From Apiotrichum sp. Y4204 (lineage: Eukaryota > Basidiomycota > Tremellomycetes > Trichosporonales > Trichosporonaceae), in assembly GCA_025531455.1 (NCBI GenBank), contig JAMYHL010000021.1, positions 555,153-619,152 on the forward strand: a DNA stretch of 64,000 nucleotides. Reading direction: 5' to 3'. Of the stretch, positions 14,971 to 24,195 are shown piece by piece. Below the pieces are notes generated by a model, which searched no databases, was not told where the DNA came from, and worked only from the letters and a program-made list of their open reading frames with translations. The position numbers and the translations under genes are program-made. The first letter of the stretch is position 1, and each line of letters begins with the position of its first letter.

Positions 14971-15527
14971 CTACTTCTTGATTTTGGTGCGGAGGAGGTA
15001 GTTGATCTGCCGTTAGAAAGAAGACGATGATAGGGGCAGATGAAGGGCGACGACCGCCCCGGACGGCGGGTAGTGGTGAACTCGACAACACCAGCTCCGG
15101 CCACGTCCATCTCCCCTTCCAAACCTCTCCCAGTCTCCAATCCCCTATGCTCCACACTCACCGATCCACCAGCCTTCTTCGCGCCCTTATGCGGCTTCTG
15201 CATACACGCCTGCAGGCCGCGCGCGGCCGCCGCACACCCCTGCGTGCCCTCCACGTGCCCGCGGATATCGCCCGTCGCGGAGAAACACGCAAGGAGCGCG
15301 CCGAGCTCGGTTGCGCACGGGACGTCGACGGCCTCTGTGGGAGCAACGGGAGGTAAAGGGGGATAAGGCGATGGGATCAGACGGCAAAAAGGTTGGATAA
15401 GTCGGGAAATTAGGTCGCGAGAGAATCGTGAAATCGTAGGATCGGAATCGCGTCAGCTCCACGCATTCCCCTCTCGCCCGCTTTGCGACTCACTGCGCGT
15501 GGGGAGGACCCTGTACCGAATCGCCAT
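14971..15527 (-). CDS. MRP10: Mitochondrial small-ribosomal-subunit protein mS37 (Mrp10, twin CX9C)
   Basis: Small CHCH-fold protein of the mitochondrial ribosome, imported through the MIA40 disulfide relay. Three exons (15527-15494, 15334-15162, 15006-14971) join in frame to give 80 residues; no single open frame shows the gene, so it is easy to miss. The start is MAIRYRVLPTR. The middle exon carries both CX9C motifs, C-ATELGALLA-C and C-AAAARGLQA-C, each with exactly nine residues between the cysteines. The end, INYLLRTKIKK, matches the Mrp10 pattern of an INY motif followed by basic residues. All three junctions keep phase and use consensus GTGAGT donors or CACAG/GGCAG acceptors. Identification rests on motif spacing and the tail. 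Other twin-CX9C proteins are possible but fit the INY tail less well. Confidence 0.82.
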
Positions 15528-16003
15528 TTTGTGTTAGTGTGTGGTATCGACGACGGCGATGGCGATGGCGATGAGGAGGGTGTGGACGACAGTGGAAAAG
15601 TCGGAAAACGAGGAGGGTTCGGACGGGGGTATTCTCGCGTGGGTTGATGGATCTGTTGTATTGATGCAGTAATTAGCGGAAGCAAAAGAAGTATTGGATT
15701 CTATCGCCTGCTGCTTATGGACTCATGGGGATTTTTAACACAATACTGATGACATGACTGCAATGCTGCTCGTACGGCTCACTTCTGAGGTGCCATATTT
15801 GTGTTCCGGGTACTCAAAGACCTCCGCTCGCCATCTACACCGACGCCACGGCTCCCATCTCGCACGCCAGGAATGCATCTAGGGAATGTACATACACATG
15901 TCTGGCCCGAGCCGCGAGCTGTGCGCTGCTCGCTGCTCCAGCTCCGCTCTGCCGGGGTAACAAACTCTCAGCCACACTCTCCGCCGAAGGCCAACAGGCG
16001 GCC
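15528..16003. other. Intergenic region between RRS1 stop and MRP10 start
   Basis: It contains the MRP10 promoter (GATGGCGATGGCGATG-type triplet repeats at about 15556-15574) and the RRS1 3' UTR. Nothing coding is seen. Confidence 0.5.
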
Positions 16004-17202
16004 TTACTTCCGCCTCCTGTTCTCGAGCTGCTTGGTCCGCTGCTCGTGCCTGACCGCCTTGCGGAGGTTGACGCCGCCTTCCTTGCCGGCGCCGCCCTTC
16101 TTCGGCGCCTTCTTGCCCTCCGCAACGCCAATCTTGCCGATGAGGTCCATCGCCGCCTGCTTCTCGCCCTTGAAGTCGCCGACGGTCGCCTCAAACTTGC
16201 GCTTGACGCCCTTGGCGCGCGGCTCGCCCTCAATCTTGCGGTCGAACCGGCCCAACGACGCAGTCGCCGTCTTGGACACCAGCATGCTGCGCTCCAGCTC
16301 AGACTTGCGCGCCGCGCGGGCAGACGCCTTCTCGCTCTGGGACGCCTCGCCGGACAGCGGCTTGCGGTCAAGCGACGAAGTCGGGTTGGCAGCGGCCGCC
16401 TGCGCCTCAGCAACGTTGCGTGCGTGCTGACGCGAGTTCTTTGCGACGCGGTCCTTGCGCTCCTTGCGCGCGGCGGCGCGGGGGTCAAGCATAGGGTCTG
16501 CGTGTGAGTAAGAGCTGCATAAGCGAAGAGTAAGAAGTGAGCAGGTGGTCGAGCTGTTGGATAACAACGAGCGCAGACCATTGTGCACGTGTGGCAACCC
16601 TTCCTACCATCCTCACTCCCTCCACCTCATTGTACTCACCAGAACCACCCTTGACCTCATGCAGCCACTGCTCCTCGGCGTCCTTGTTCTTTCCGTCGCG
16701 TCCCCAGCGGTTGACCCACTCCTGGCGCTCCTCGTCCCACACCTTCTTGTCCTTCTTCGAGTGCGAGATGCCCTTGGCCTTGGCGAAGCGCTCCCACTTG
16801 GTGAGGGCCTTGGGCTTGGGAAGCGGCTTCTCACGAGGCAGCTGGAAGATCGGCTCGGGGAGGACAGCGACGGGGCCGTTCTCGCCCGACTGGGTAGGGA
16901 GCGTGAAGAGCGCGCCGAGGAGCGCCTGTGTCGAGGTGAGAGTCAAGGCGAGGAGGTGCGACTCGCGGTTCGACCTGAAGGTCAGAGAGGGAAGAAATAC
17001 GGGAAGGCTTGATGCTCACTCGTACTCCGCGGCATCGACGGGCATCGTGTCGTATGCCGCCATGAGACCGGCATCGAGCTCGATGGGCGTCGGGCGGTCG
17101 AGCACGTCGGCCGTTCTGATGTCAGCTCTGCGCACTTAACGAGCTGAACTTGTAATCTCACTTTGAGGCAGCGTATTCTGCGAGTTGTTGCGAGACGTCC
17201 AT
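16004..17202 (-). CDS. RRS1: RRS1, regulator of ribosome biogenesis
   Basis: Nucleolar assembly factor that works with Rpf2 to bring the 5S RNP into pre-60S particles. The ATG is at 17202. Four exons give about 320 residues: MDVSQQLAEYAASK, then TADVLDRPTPIELDAGLM, then ESNRESHLLALTLTSTQALL, and the RRS1 signature block LPREKPLPKPKALTKWERFA followed by KAKGISHSKKDKKVWDE and WVNRWGRDG. The C-terminal exon is Lys/Arg/Ala-rich and ends in QLENRRRK, as usual for the family. It is divergently transcribed from the COX7A-like gene with 382 bp between the two start codons. That gap carries the two-part element reported in the findings. Confidence 0.93.
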
Positions 17203-17338
17203 GTTGGTCACTGTGTTGCTCGACAACGAAGATAAAGAGTGACCTGAGGATGTCGCGAGACTGACTTCTGTCCGTCGAGCACTCCTTCGATGGTGGCAAG
17301 AACTGTGGACCAGGTTGTAACTTGAAATTGCATAATTT

Positions 17339-17380
17339 TGGGATAAATGATGAAAAAATAGCCCCACTAAAAATTCGCTC
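17339..17380 (+). promoter_or_regulatory. Two-part promoter element in the RRS1/COX7A divergent promoter
   Basis: TGGGATAAAT (17339-17348) is followed, after 25 bases containing A6 and A5 tracts, by TTCGCTC (17374-17380). The same two words with the same 25-base gap occur in inverted orientation in the NOP53/DAP3 promoter. The A-rich spacer includes TGAAAAAAT, which resembles the fungal RRPE ribosome-biogenesis element. Confidence 0.5.
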
Positions 17381-17584
17381 TGCCTTTTGCATCCTCAGCT
17401 ATTGTCCTTCGGGGTCACTCGGAATCAGAAAAGAGAGCAACCCACCCAGGCAGGCCACCCAAGCAGCTCTGCTCCTCACCTGCTCCTCACCCACCCCGTG
17501 CTCCTCCCACCCACACCCACTTGGTCGCACCTCGTCTCCGTCTCATCATCCTCATCCACCACTCTCCATCCCCCAGCAGTAATC

Positions 17585-18635
17585 ATGTGGCCCGTCAACA
17601 GTGCGCATCACCGACTCGACTCCCCCATCGGGAGAGAGCTAACATCCCCGCAGTCACCCCCAAGATCCGCGAGCGCCAGATCCTCTTCCAGGTGCGTTGA
17701 ACTTCGGCAAAATCCCTCGACGAATCGCGCGCGGTACATCTCGGCAGGCGGCGGACATCGGTTTCGGAGAGGGAGCGATGGTGTTGATGATGGGTGTGCG
17801 GAGTGGTCTCCGGTCAGTGACCAGGAGGCGCACTCGTTCTCCATGACAGCGAGCCCGCTCGTGGAGTGGTTCGGGCGATTCCGACACCCCCATCGCACAC
17901 TCGGAGACACCTGTTTCGCACCGTTGCCGTCCATTTCTATCGCACCCTCCCATGCTAACATTTAGTCGCTCGCCGGCAAGGACTTTGTCTACCTCCGCAA
18001 GCCCGGATCGAAGCCCATGTTCGGTACGTTTGTCTGCCTCTGGCCGTAGACATGTCGCTGACAGAGTGTCTCCGCAACCAAATATGCCTCAACCGGTTAT
18101 TCCTGTGTACACTCCCATGCTTGGCCCTCCGAATCGGATCGTGCTCCGAATTATTGCTCCTACGCGACAATGTTGCCTGTTGACATGCACTGCATGCAAC
18201 GTGCCGATGTGTCCCCCTCGCCATCACCTCGACTGAACCTCCATCCGTGCCTCGTATCGGCCCTCGGCTCATTGGCTGTGGTCTGTTCCACTCTCACGCC
18301 ACACCCCCGACACCCCCCGACACATATTCCACTGCCCTTCACAATATCCATTGCGCCTACAAACAGCTGCCTACATGGGTCTCTTCACCGTCGCTCTTGT
18401 CGGCAACGTTTACCAGCTCGTCCAGTACGCTCGTGTACGTGTTTTTAATGTTCATTGACGAGCATATGCTGACACGGTTCTTGATCCCATTTCCGCCCGG
18501 CTGATTTCTTCGTCATTGTCCAATCTTATTCCCGCCATCCCTTCCATTCCACAATCCGCCCATCGTCGTTCCTCGTTCACCTCGGTTGATTGCTTTGCAC
18601 TACAGGGTGTTGCCCCCACGAAGGACGAGGCGTAA
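17585..18635 (+). CDS. Cytochrome c oxidase subunit VIIa-like protein
   Basis: Small single-pass subunit of respiratory complex IV in the inner mitochondrial membrane. Five exons join in phase: 17585-17600 (only 16 nt), 17654-17691, 17966-18023, 18367-18434 and 18606-18635, giving 69 residues. The N-terminal matrix part reads MWPVNITPKIRERQILFQ, then a KPGSKPMF turn, then one membrane helix, AAYMGLFTVALVGNVYQLV, and a short tail, ARGVAPTKDEA. The order 'basic ERQxLFQ - KPG turn - single helix' is that of COX7A/yeast Cox7. The introns (50-343 nt) make up most of the gene. Assignment is by architecture and short motif only, so another small respiratory-chain subunit is possible. Confidence 0.7.
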
Positions 18636-18990
18636 ACAGCAGAGAAAGCATGAATGCATGATTTGATCAGGGTAGCACGGAGAAGGGAGAACTGGGTTGC
18701 TCGTGCATGCCACGCGTGGAGAGCATGGAGGGCCGAGGTTACCTGGGTACCTGGGATAGCTGGGATCCTGGGACTTGGGACTTGGGAGTTTCGAATCGCC
18801 TGGTCGCGGTCCTCAGGGTGGGCTCGGCGCAGCGGGCAGGGCGGAGCAATCATTTTCAGGAAGCCGTCCCGCGGGCACGCGATCCACTTTGACGTCACGG
18901 CTAAAAACGGTAGACTTAACGTACATTCAGAGTTGCAAAGTCGGTGTCCGATGAGCACCACATGTCTGCATCGCCCACTCCCCATCAATC
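18636..18990. promoter_or_regulatory. Promoter region of the CorA-type transporter
   Basis: It holds the COX7A 3' end and then the upstream region of the transporter. A degenerate CCTGGGA/CTTGGGA repeat lies at about 18739-18791. A perfect CRE/ATF-type palindrome, TGACGTCA, lies at 18890-18897, about 100 bp before the ATG, so bZIP control is possible. Confidence 0.45.
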
Positions 18991-21789
18991 ATGAACGCCT
19001 CTCCAATGAGCATAACGCCCGCGGAGTCGGCGGGGGGAACACCCCCGGAGCGCGACGAGCCCGATTCCTTTCGGCGCACGTCGCTCGCCATCGCGGCTGC
19101 GAGACGATTCACGCTTTACGAAGCGGTGGCCGCGTCCCCGACGTCGCCGATCTCCTCGCTGTCCCCGAACGCTCGCGTGCACTTTGGCGACAGGGAGCCG
19201 CCCCGCTCGCCGACCTCTCCCACCAGCGCAGTCCCGATTTCCGTCTCCCCGCCATCGCCCACCGCTCCGCGCCGCAGTGGCCCGTTCGGATCGTCGTTCG
19301 GCGGCTCCTTTTTCTCGCGCTCCAGCGGCCCGCCCGCGCGCTATCCCTCTCCCCTTCAAGAGGGTCCGGAGCCGGAAGACGAGGAGTCGGCGCTCGGCGC
19401 CGGCGCGCCCCCAGGCACGTCGTACAGCTCGGCCCACGCGCACCAGGTCAACGTCGCTGCTCATTCCCCGTTGTCTCACAGCCGCCGGTTCACGTCCGTG
19501 ACTTCGACACCCGCCGCGTCCCCGGGCCTCGAGCGGCCGTCGCCGAGGCGCCGCCGTTCCTCGCTCATGGCGACGCGATACCGCTGGCTCAGTGGGGGTA
19601 GCAATACCGGTGACGAACCCGGCGTTGATGTCCGCAGCCAGCGCGATCAGGAGGCGTATGGGCATTTGAAGGGCAAGACGCACATTACCGTGCGTAAAAA
19701 AATGGAGCTGACTTTTCTGATCATATTCTGATTCATTCCAGGTCGTCGATTACTGCTGCGACGCCGACGTGGAGGACTCGAATGTGCGCGTCGACTTTCC
19801 AGGCGAGCGCGTCGGCGAGTGGCTGCGCTCCAAGGCCGGTCAGCGGCCGATGCAGGATGGCAAGCCGAGCGGCGTGAGGTGGAGTAAGTGCTGCGAATGC
19901 TGCCCAGGAGGAGTACTGACCCCAGTCCATGTGTCGGGCGTTAATTGGGAGGTCATCAAGACGCTGACCTTGCATTATGGGTGGGTGGCAACACAGCTTC
20001 GGTCTAGCTCACCTCAGACTGCACCCGCTGGCAGTAGAAGACGCGCTGCGCTCCGGCCGCTCCCCGCGCTCGAAATGCGACTTTTACGCCAACCACCTGT
20101 ATCTCCAGATCCTGGTATACCACATTCACGCACCTGACCGTGCGGCGCTCGCGCGCGTTGCGGAGGGCATTCCCGAAGGCGTCGGGGTAGGCGATCTTGC
20201 GGAGCGCGATGACGGCCGCGATAGCGAGGCTCCCCCGGTTGGCATCCCGCCGCGCAAGCGGTGGAGGTGGTGGAAGCGCGAGGAGGGCGCGATTAGACTC
20301 CCCGAGGGAATTGACAGCGTGTTTGAACCCAGTGGACCCAATGACAAGGTGGGTTGCAGAATGGAAAGGAACCCACCATTGACCGCCAGCACATTGCGCA
20401 GGAGGAAAACCGCCTCGTGATCGAGAGGCTCTCCGCGTCGTACATGGTGCCCATCAGACGCGGCATCCTGAGTGTATTCATGTTGCGCGACGGTGAGTGC
20501 AGAGGTCGCCGATCGCATACCGACCTCTAACTTACAGGCACACTCATCTCGCTTTCTGCTCATGAGATCCACGAAGCGCTGGCACCGATCTACGAGCGCC
20601 TCGAGGACGAGAACTCGCTGCTTCGCCGCTCCAACGACGTCTCAATGCTATGCCACGCGCTTCTGGACGTGAGCGTCGACCTCAGCGTGGAGATCACGCA
20701 GGCGTTTGAGGCCGAGATCCTCAAGGTCGAGGCCAAGGTGCTCGTCCATGCCCAGGTGCGTTTAGATTGCTGCTTCCGCTTACGCCCAGCTCGAGCTCGT
20801 CCGCCTTCTGCACATTATCCAAGCGCAGATCCTCCGCTTCCGCAGGCAGGTCAACTCGCTCCTCCATGCTTGCTACGTGCTCCGCGACCAGGATACCCAG
20901 CGCGCCATCGCGGCCGGTACGCTTACGCAGCCGCGTGCGCGCGGCGCGAGCGACATCTCGTGTTTCAACGGACAGCAGGGGCTTGGTCCGTCCGGGCTCT
21001 CCTCCGGACTCTCGTTTACTCCCAACCATTCCACAGCTCCAGGAACCGCGCCCGGCGCTGCACCGGGGGCAGCCCAGAGTGGTGTTGGCATGCAGCGTCC
21101 GCCGATGCCTCCGCCGATGCCCCCGATCGAGGCCGTTGACGCGCACCACAGCAGCATGATGTCAAACCACCTGTCGTCGCCCCACATGAATTCGCCCCGC
21201 CGCCCGTCCACGCCCCACCGTCCATCGCCTCCGCCGGCCGCCCCCATGGGCGTGCCGACTGTCGCGCCCGCGCCCGCGGTCGGTTGGTTCACGCCCCTCG
21301 CGCGCGTGTACATGAACGACGTGATCGACCATCTCGAGGTGGGTGAAACTGCTAACAGAGCTGACCGCAGATGGTGGTCTCGTCCTCGGAACAGTATGTC
21401 GGCACATGCGACCACCTCACGGACTACTGCTTTGTACGTTGATGAGAAAACCGCAGCTGACTCCAGAACGTGCTCTCGTTCCACACCAACAACTCGATGG
21501 AGCGCCTCAGCATTGTCACCGTCGTCTTCCTCCCGCTGACCTTTATCGCCTCGTATTTCGGCATGGTGAGAGTCATTCTTGACCTAATACTCATGCCCAG
21601 AACTTTGAAGAATTCCCGTCCCTCGACAATCCCGACTACTATTTCTGGCGCGTGGCCGCCCCGACCACCATCGCTTTCTTCCTCATCTTCAGCTACTCGT
21701 ACCTTTGCTCGGCATGGGACACGTTCATGCGCCGCATGGCGCGCGCCCGCCAGCGCCGTGAGGTTGCTGCGTCGAAGAAGCGTGAATAG
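18991..21789 (+). CDS. CorA-type divalent-cation transporter
   Basis: Membrane channel of the CorA/Alr/Mnr2 superfamily, which carries Mg2+ or related cations as a pentamer. The ATG at 18991 opens a long disordered Ser/Pro-rich N-terminus (about 230 residues). The cytosolic domain starts at VVDYCCDADVEDSNVRV. It includes LHPLAVEDALRSGRSPRSKCDFYANHLYLQ, read here in pieces: LHPLAVEDAL and KCDFYANHLYL. It then runs through VLSVFMLRDGTLISL and a long helix to LELVRLLHIIQAQIL, with a Pro-rich insertion of about 100 residues. TM1, IVTVVFLPLTFIASYFGM, joins across an intron to NFEEFPSL, restoring the defining GMN selectivity motif. TM2 is APTTIAFFLIFSYSYL, followed by a basic tail. About nine exons. 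I do not assign an exact orthologue; the extended N-terminus and insertion are typical of fungal vacuolar or plasma-membrane members. Confidence 0.85.
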
Positions 21790-22112
21790 CGGGTGTGGCA
21801 GTGTGCGCCACAGGTCTTCCGGCAGTCGTTTCGCTTCTCAGGCGGCTACCCAGTGTGCATTTCTATGCTCCTCTGCTGTGAACGTGTTTGCCCCACTGAT
21901 AAAAGCATGGTGATGATACTGGACGTGCTGTCGATGCTCTGGGGACTATTCTGTGTCTACTTTAGTTATGGGCTCATGCATGGTGTTCTCTTCCCCGTAC
22001 AGCTTCGGACGTCTCCCTCCTGCGCCTCCCGACCTCGCGACCTCAAGACCTGAAGTCCAGCTGTCCAGCCTTGCTTCCTCTCCTCGCTGTCTGTCGTCCC
22101 TGGTCAAAAACA
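21790..22112. other. 3' region of the transporter gene
   Basis: It contains the probable 3' UTR of the transporter and, on the minus strand just beyond 22113, the TTTTTG run (reverse of CAAAAA at 22105-22110) expected as the RNA polymerase III terminator of tRNA-Asn. Nothing coding is seen. Confidence 0.5.
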
Positions 22113-22190
22113 CGACCTCGGAGAGGTTTGAACTCTCGATCTCCCGATCTCTTAACAGTCGGACGCCTTAACCAGCTTGGCCACGAAGTC
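22113..22190 (-). tRNA. tRNA-Asn (anticodon GTT) with an apparent 4-nt intron
   Basis: Reading from 22190 leftward, the sequence folds as a cloverleaf very like yeast tRNA-Asn. The acceptor stem is GACTTCG with CGAGGTC. The A box is TGGCCAAGCTGG, the anticodon stem is TCCGA with TCGGG, and the B box is GTTCAAACC. The discriminator base is G. The anticodon loop reads CTGTTA, then AGAG, then A, so four extra bases sit at the canonical intron site after position 37. A T5 terminator follows directly. It is 78 nt against 74 for the intronless yeast gene. The paired copy at 37135 differs at acceptor pair 5-68 by a compensatory change (T-A here, C-G there), which argues that both are functional. Confidence 0.88.
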
Positions 22191-22445
22191 GACGGTGACG
22201 GCTTTCGGCTCGATGTGTGTCGCCGAACGCCGCGGCGACACAGTCAAAGCCGGAGCTGGTGAAGCACCGTCGCACGTATAATGATGTTCTCCTTTTCATA
22301 ATGCCAATGCCAATCCATAATGAAAGTACAGTACAGACACGCTCTCGGCGTGCGTCTAAGGGTATCCCAGGACATGCACTCTGCTGAGAGAATAGCTCAG
22401 CGTCCCCGCCTCTCCATAACCTCCTCCGAAAGCACACCAAGAAGC

Positions 22446-23929
22446 TTAGGTGAACTTCTTCCACGCGTGCCTCTCGTACTCCTTGATCTTGATCGTGCGC
22501 TTCTTCGGCAGCTGCGGGACGCGCGGCTCGATGAGCGCGCGACGCTGCAGGCTCAGGAAGTGGTTCTTGAACAGGTTGCCCTCGGGCTGCCGTCAGTATG
22601 GCTAGATAACTTCGCTGGCTCACCTTGACCTGCCGCAAGCTCTCCGCGAGGTCCTCGCCAAGCTGCACCTCGACAGCCTTCTTCCCGACGCGGTGCTTGC
22701 CGATCTTCTCGCCACCGGACAATGCCGCGCGCTCCCGCTCCTCGGCCGCGAGCCGGCGGAGACGCTTCGCCTCTTCCTGTGCGCGCTGGCGGGCCTCGAC
22801 AGACTTGCCGAGCGCCTTCGCTCCGGGAATAGCCTTCTCGAGACGCCGGCGCTCCGCCTCCTGCTTGGCCGCGTGGGCCGCCTCGCGCGCGCGCAGCTTC
22901 TTGTTGCGCTGCGCCTGCGTCTTGCGCTTCGTCGCCTTGGGCTTGAATCCCTCCTCGCTGTCACTGTCGCTCTCCTCTTCCGACTCGACGCCGTCGCCAC
23001 GTCCCACGGCCATGCCGCGTACGAGACCGCGCGCCTCCTCATCCAGAATATCCAGCTCGCGGCGCGTCGCCACCACCTGGCCGAGGATTGCCGCGCGCTC
23101 CTCATCACGCTTTTCGGCGGCAAGGCGCTCCACCTCCTCATCGACAGCCTCAGAGATGAGCGCAGCGTGTGCCTCCGCAGCGGGGTTGTACGAAACACCC
23201 GTAGTCGGGATCTCCTCGAGCTGGGCCGCCGCCGCACGCTGCCGTGCGAGATGCTTCGCGAGCGTCTTGGGCTTCTTCACGGGCGGCTGGTAAATGGCCT
23301 CGTTGCCAAAGTCGCCCTCCAGAGTCGGGATAAGTTCCGGGGCACCCCATGCGTCTGAAAGCTTGGATGTGTCGGTTGCGCGCACATCAGCCGAGGTGGA
23401 CGTGTCCGCGGTCTTGCGGGCAATTCGCCGGATACGGTTCTTGTCCTTTGTGCTCACACCCTTCTTCTTCGCCACCGGCGCGGTGGTCGCGCGAGAGGTG
23501 AGAGACGGAACGGCCGAGCGCTCGTTGAGAATCGCCAGCGAGCGGAGCGGCTTCTTCTGGCGCACCTTGCGGGCCACTGGATGTTAGCTCAGCATCGTCA
23601 GCGAGCTCACCTTCGGCATCTCCGGTCGTGTCAATCGTGAACAGGTCGCTGTTTCCCTTCTCGTGCACTTTGCCACCAGTCACACGCTCCTCCTCGCGCA
23701 ACGCCTCGAGAGCCGTCTCCTCCGCCGTCACGTCCACATTCTTACGCCACGCCCGCTTGCCCTTGCGGCTCGTCTGCTTGGCGGTCGGCGCGCCAATGTT
23801 CACCGTCGCCTTGTCGCTCTTGCCACTCGCCGCGGCCTTATCCTTGGACTTTCCAGAGCTTCCCGCCTTGCTCTTCCCCGGACGGTCGTACGGCTTGGCT
23901 GTCGTCGTCGTTGTGCGTGTCGCCGGCAT
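22446..23929 (-). CDS. NOP53: NOP53, 60S ribosome-biogenesis factor
   Basis: Nucleolar protein (human GLTSCR2/PICT1) that recruits the exosome helicase Mtr4 to pre-60S particles for ITS2 processing. Three exons, 23929-23611, 23576-22624 and 22586-22446, give 470 residues. The ATG is at 23929; the frame upstream starts only with a non-ATG codon. Family segments are KQTSRKGKRAWRKNVDV with LFTIDTTGD near the N-terminus, QKKPLRSLAILNERSAVPS, AWGAPELIPTLEGDFGN, and VKKPKTLAKHLARQR. A long charged helical region with an acidic patch (ESEEESDSDSEEGF) follows, then the C-terminal block LFKNHFLSLQRRALIEPR and KEYERHAWKKFT. The order and length match Nop53. It is divergent from the DAP3 gene with 266 bp between the start codons. 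Confidence 0.92.
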
Positions 23930-24028
23930 CGTGGTGGTGGATGTCAACAACGAAGGAAGTGACTATGGTGGAATGCACAGATTTTGTGACAGACCTCCAC
24001 TGCCGCCTGGATTGAACTTTTTCAGTGG

Positions 24029-24070
24029 GAGCGAATATTTTTGGCTGTAATTCTTTTGGAATTTATCCCA
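24029..24070 (-). promoter_or_regulatory. Two-part promoter element in the NOP53/DAP3 divergent promoter
   Basis: On the minus strand TGGGATAAAT (24070-24061) is followed after exactly 25 bases by TTCGCTC (24035-24029), the same arrangement as at 17339-17380. An RRPE-like TGAAAAAGTTC lies just beyond it (about 24025-24015 on the minus strand). Confidence 0.5.
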
Positions 24071-24195
24071 GAATGTCCATCACTCACCCGATTACCTCCT
24101 TTGCTGTTCTTTCGCCTGCCGAGTTCATCAAAAAAGGTCTCGGCCGCAATCTGTTGATCTTATCGCGCTCACCACTCCGCACCGCACTCCTCCCG

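Noticed and set aside
22625..23358. Two plus-strand open frames of about 220 residues across NOP53
   Set aside because: They are antisense shadows of the Lys/Arg/Glu/Ala-rich NOP53 exon.
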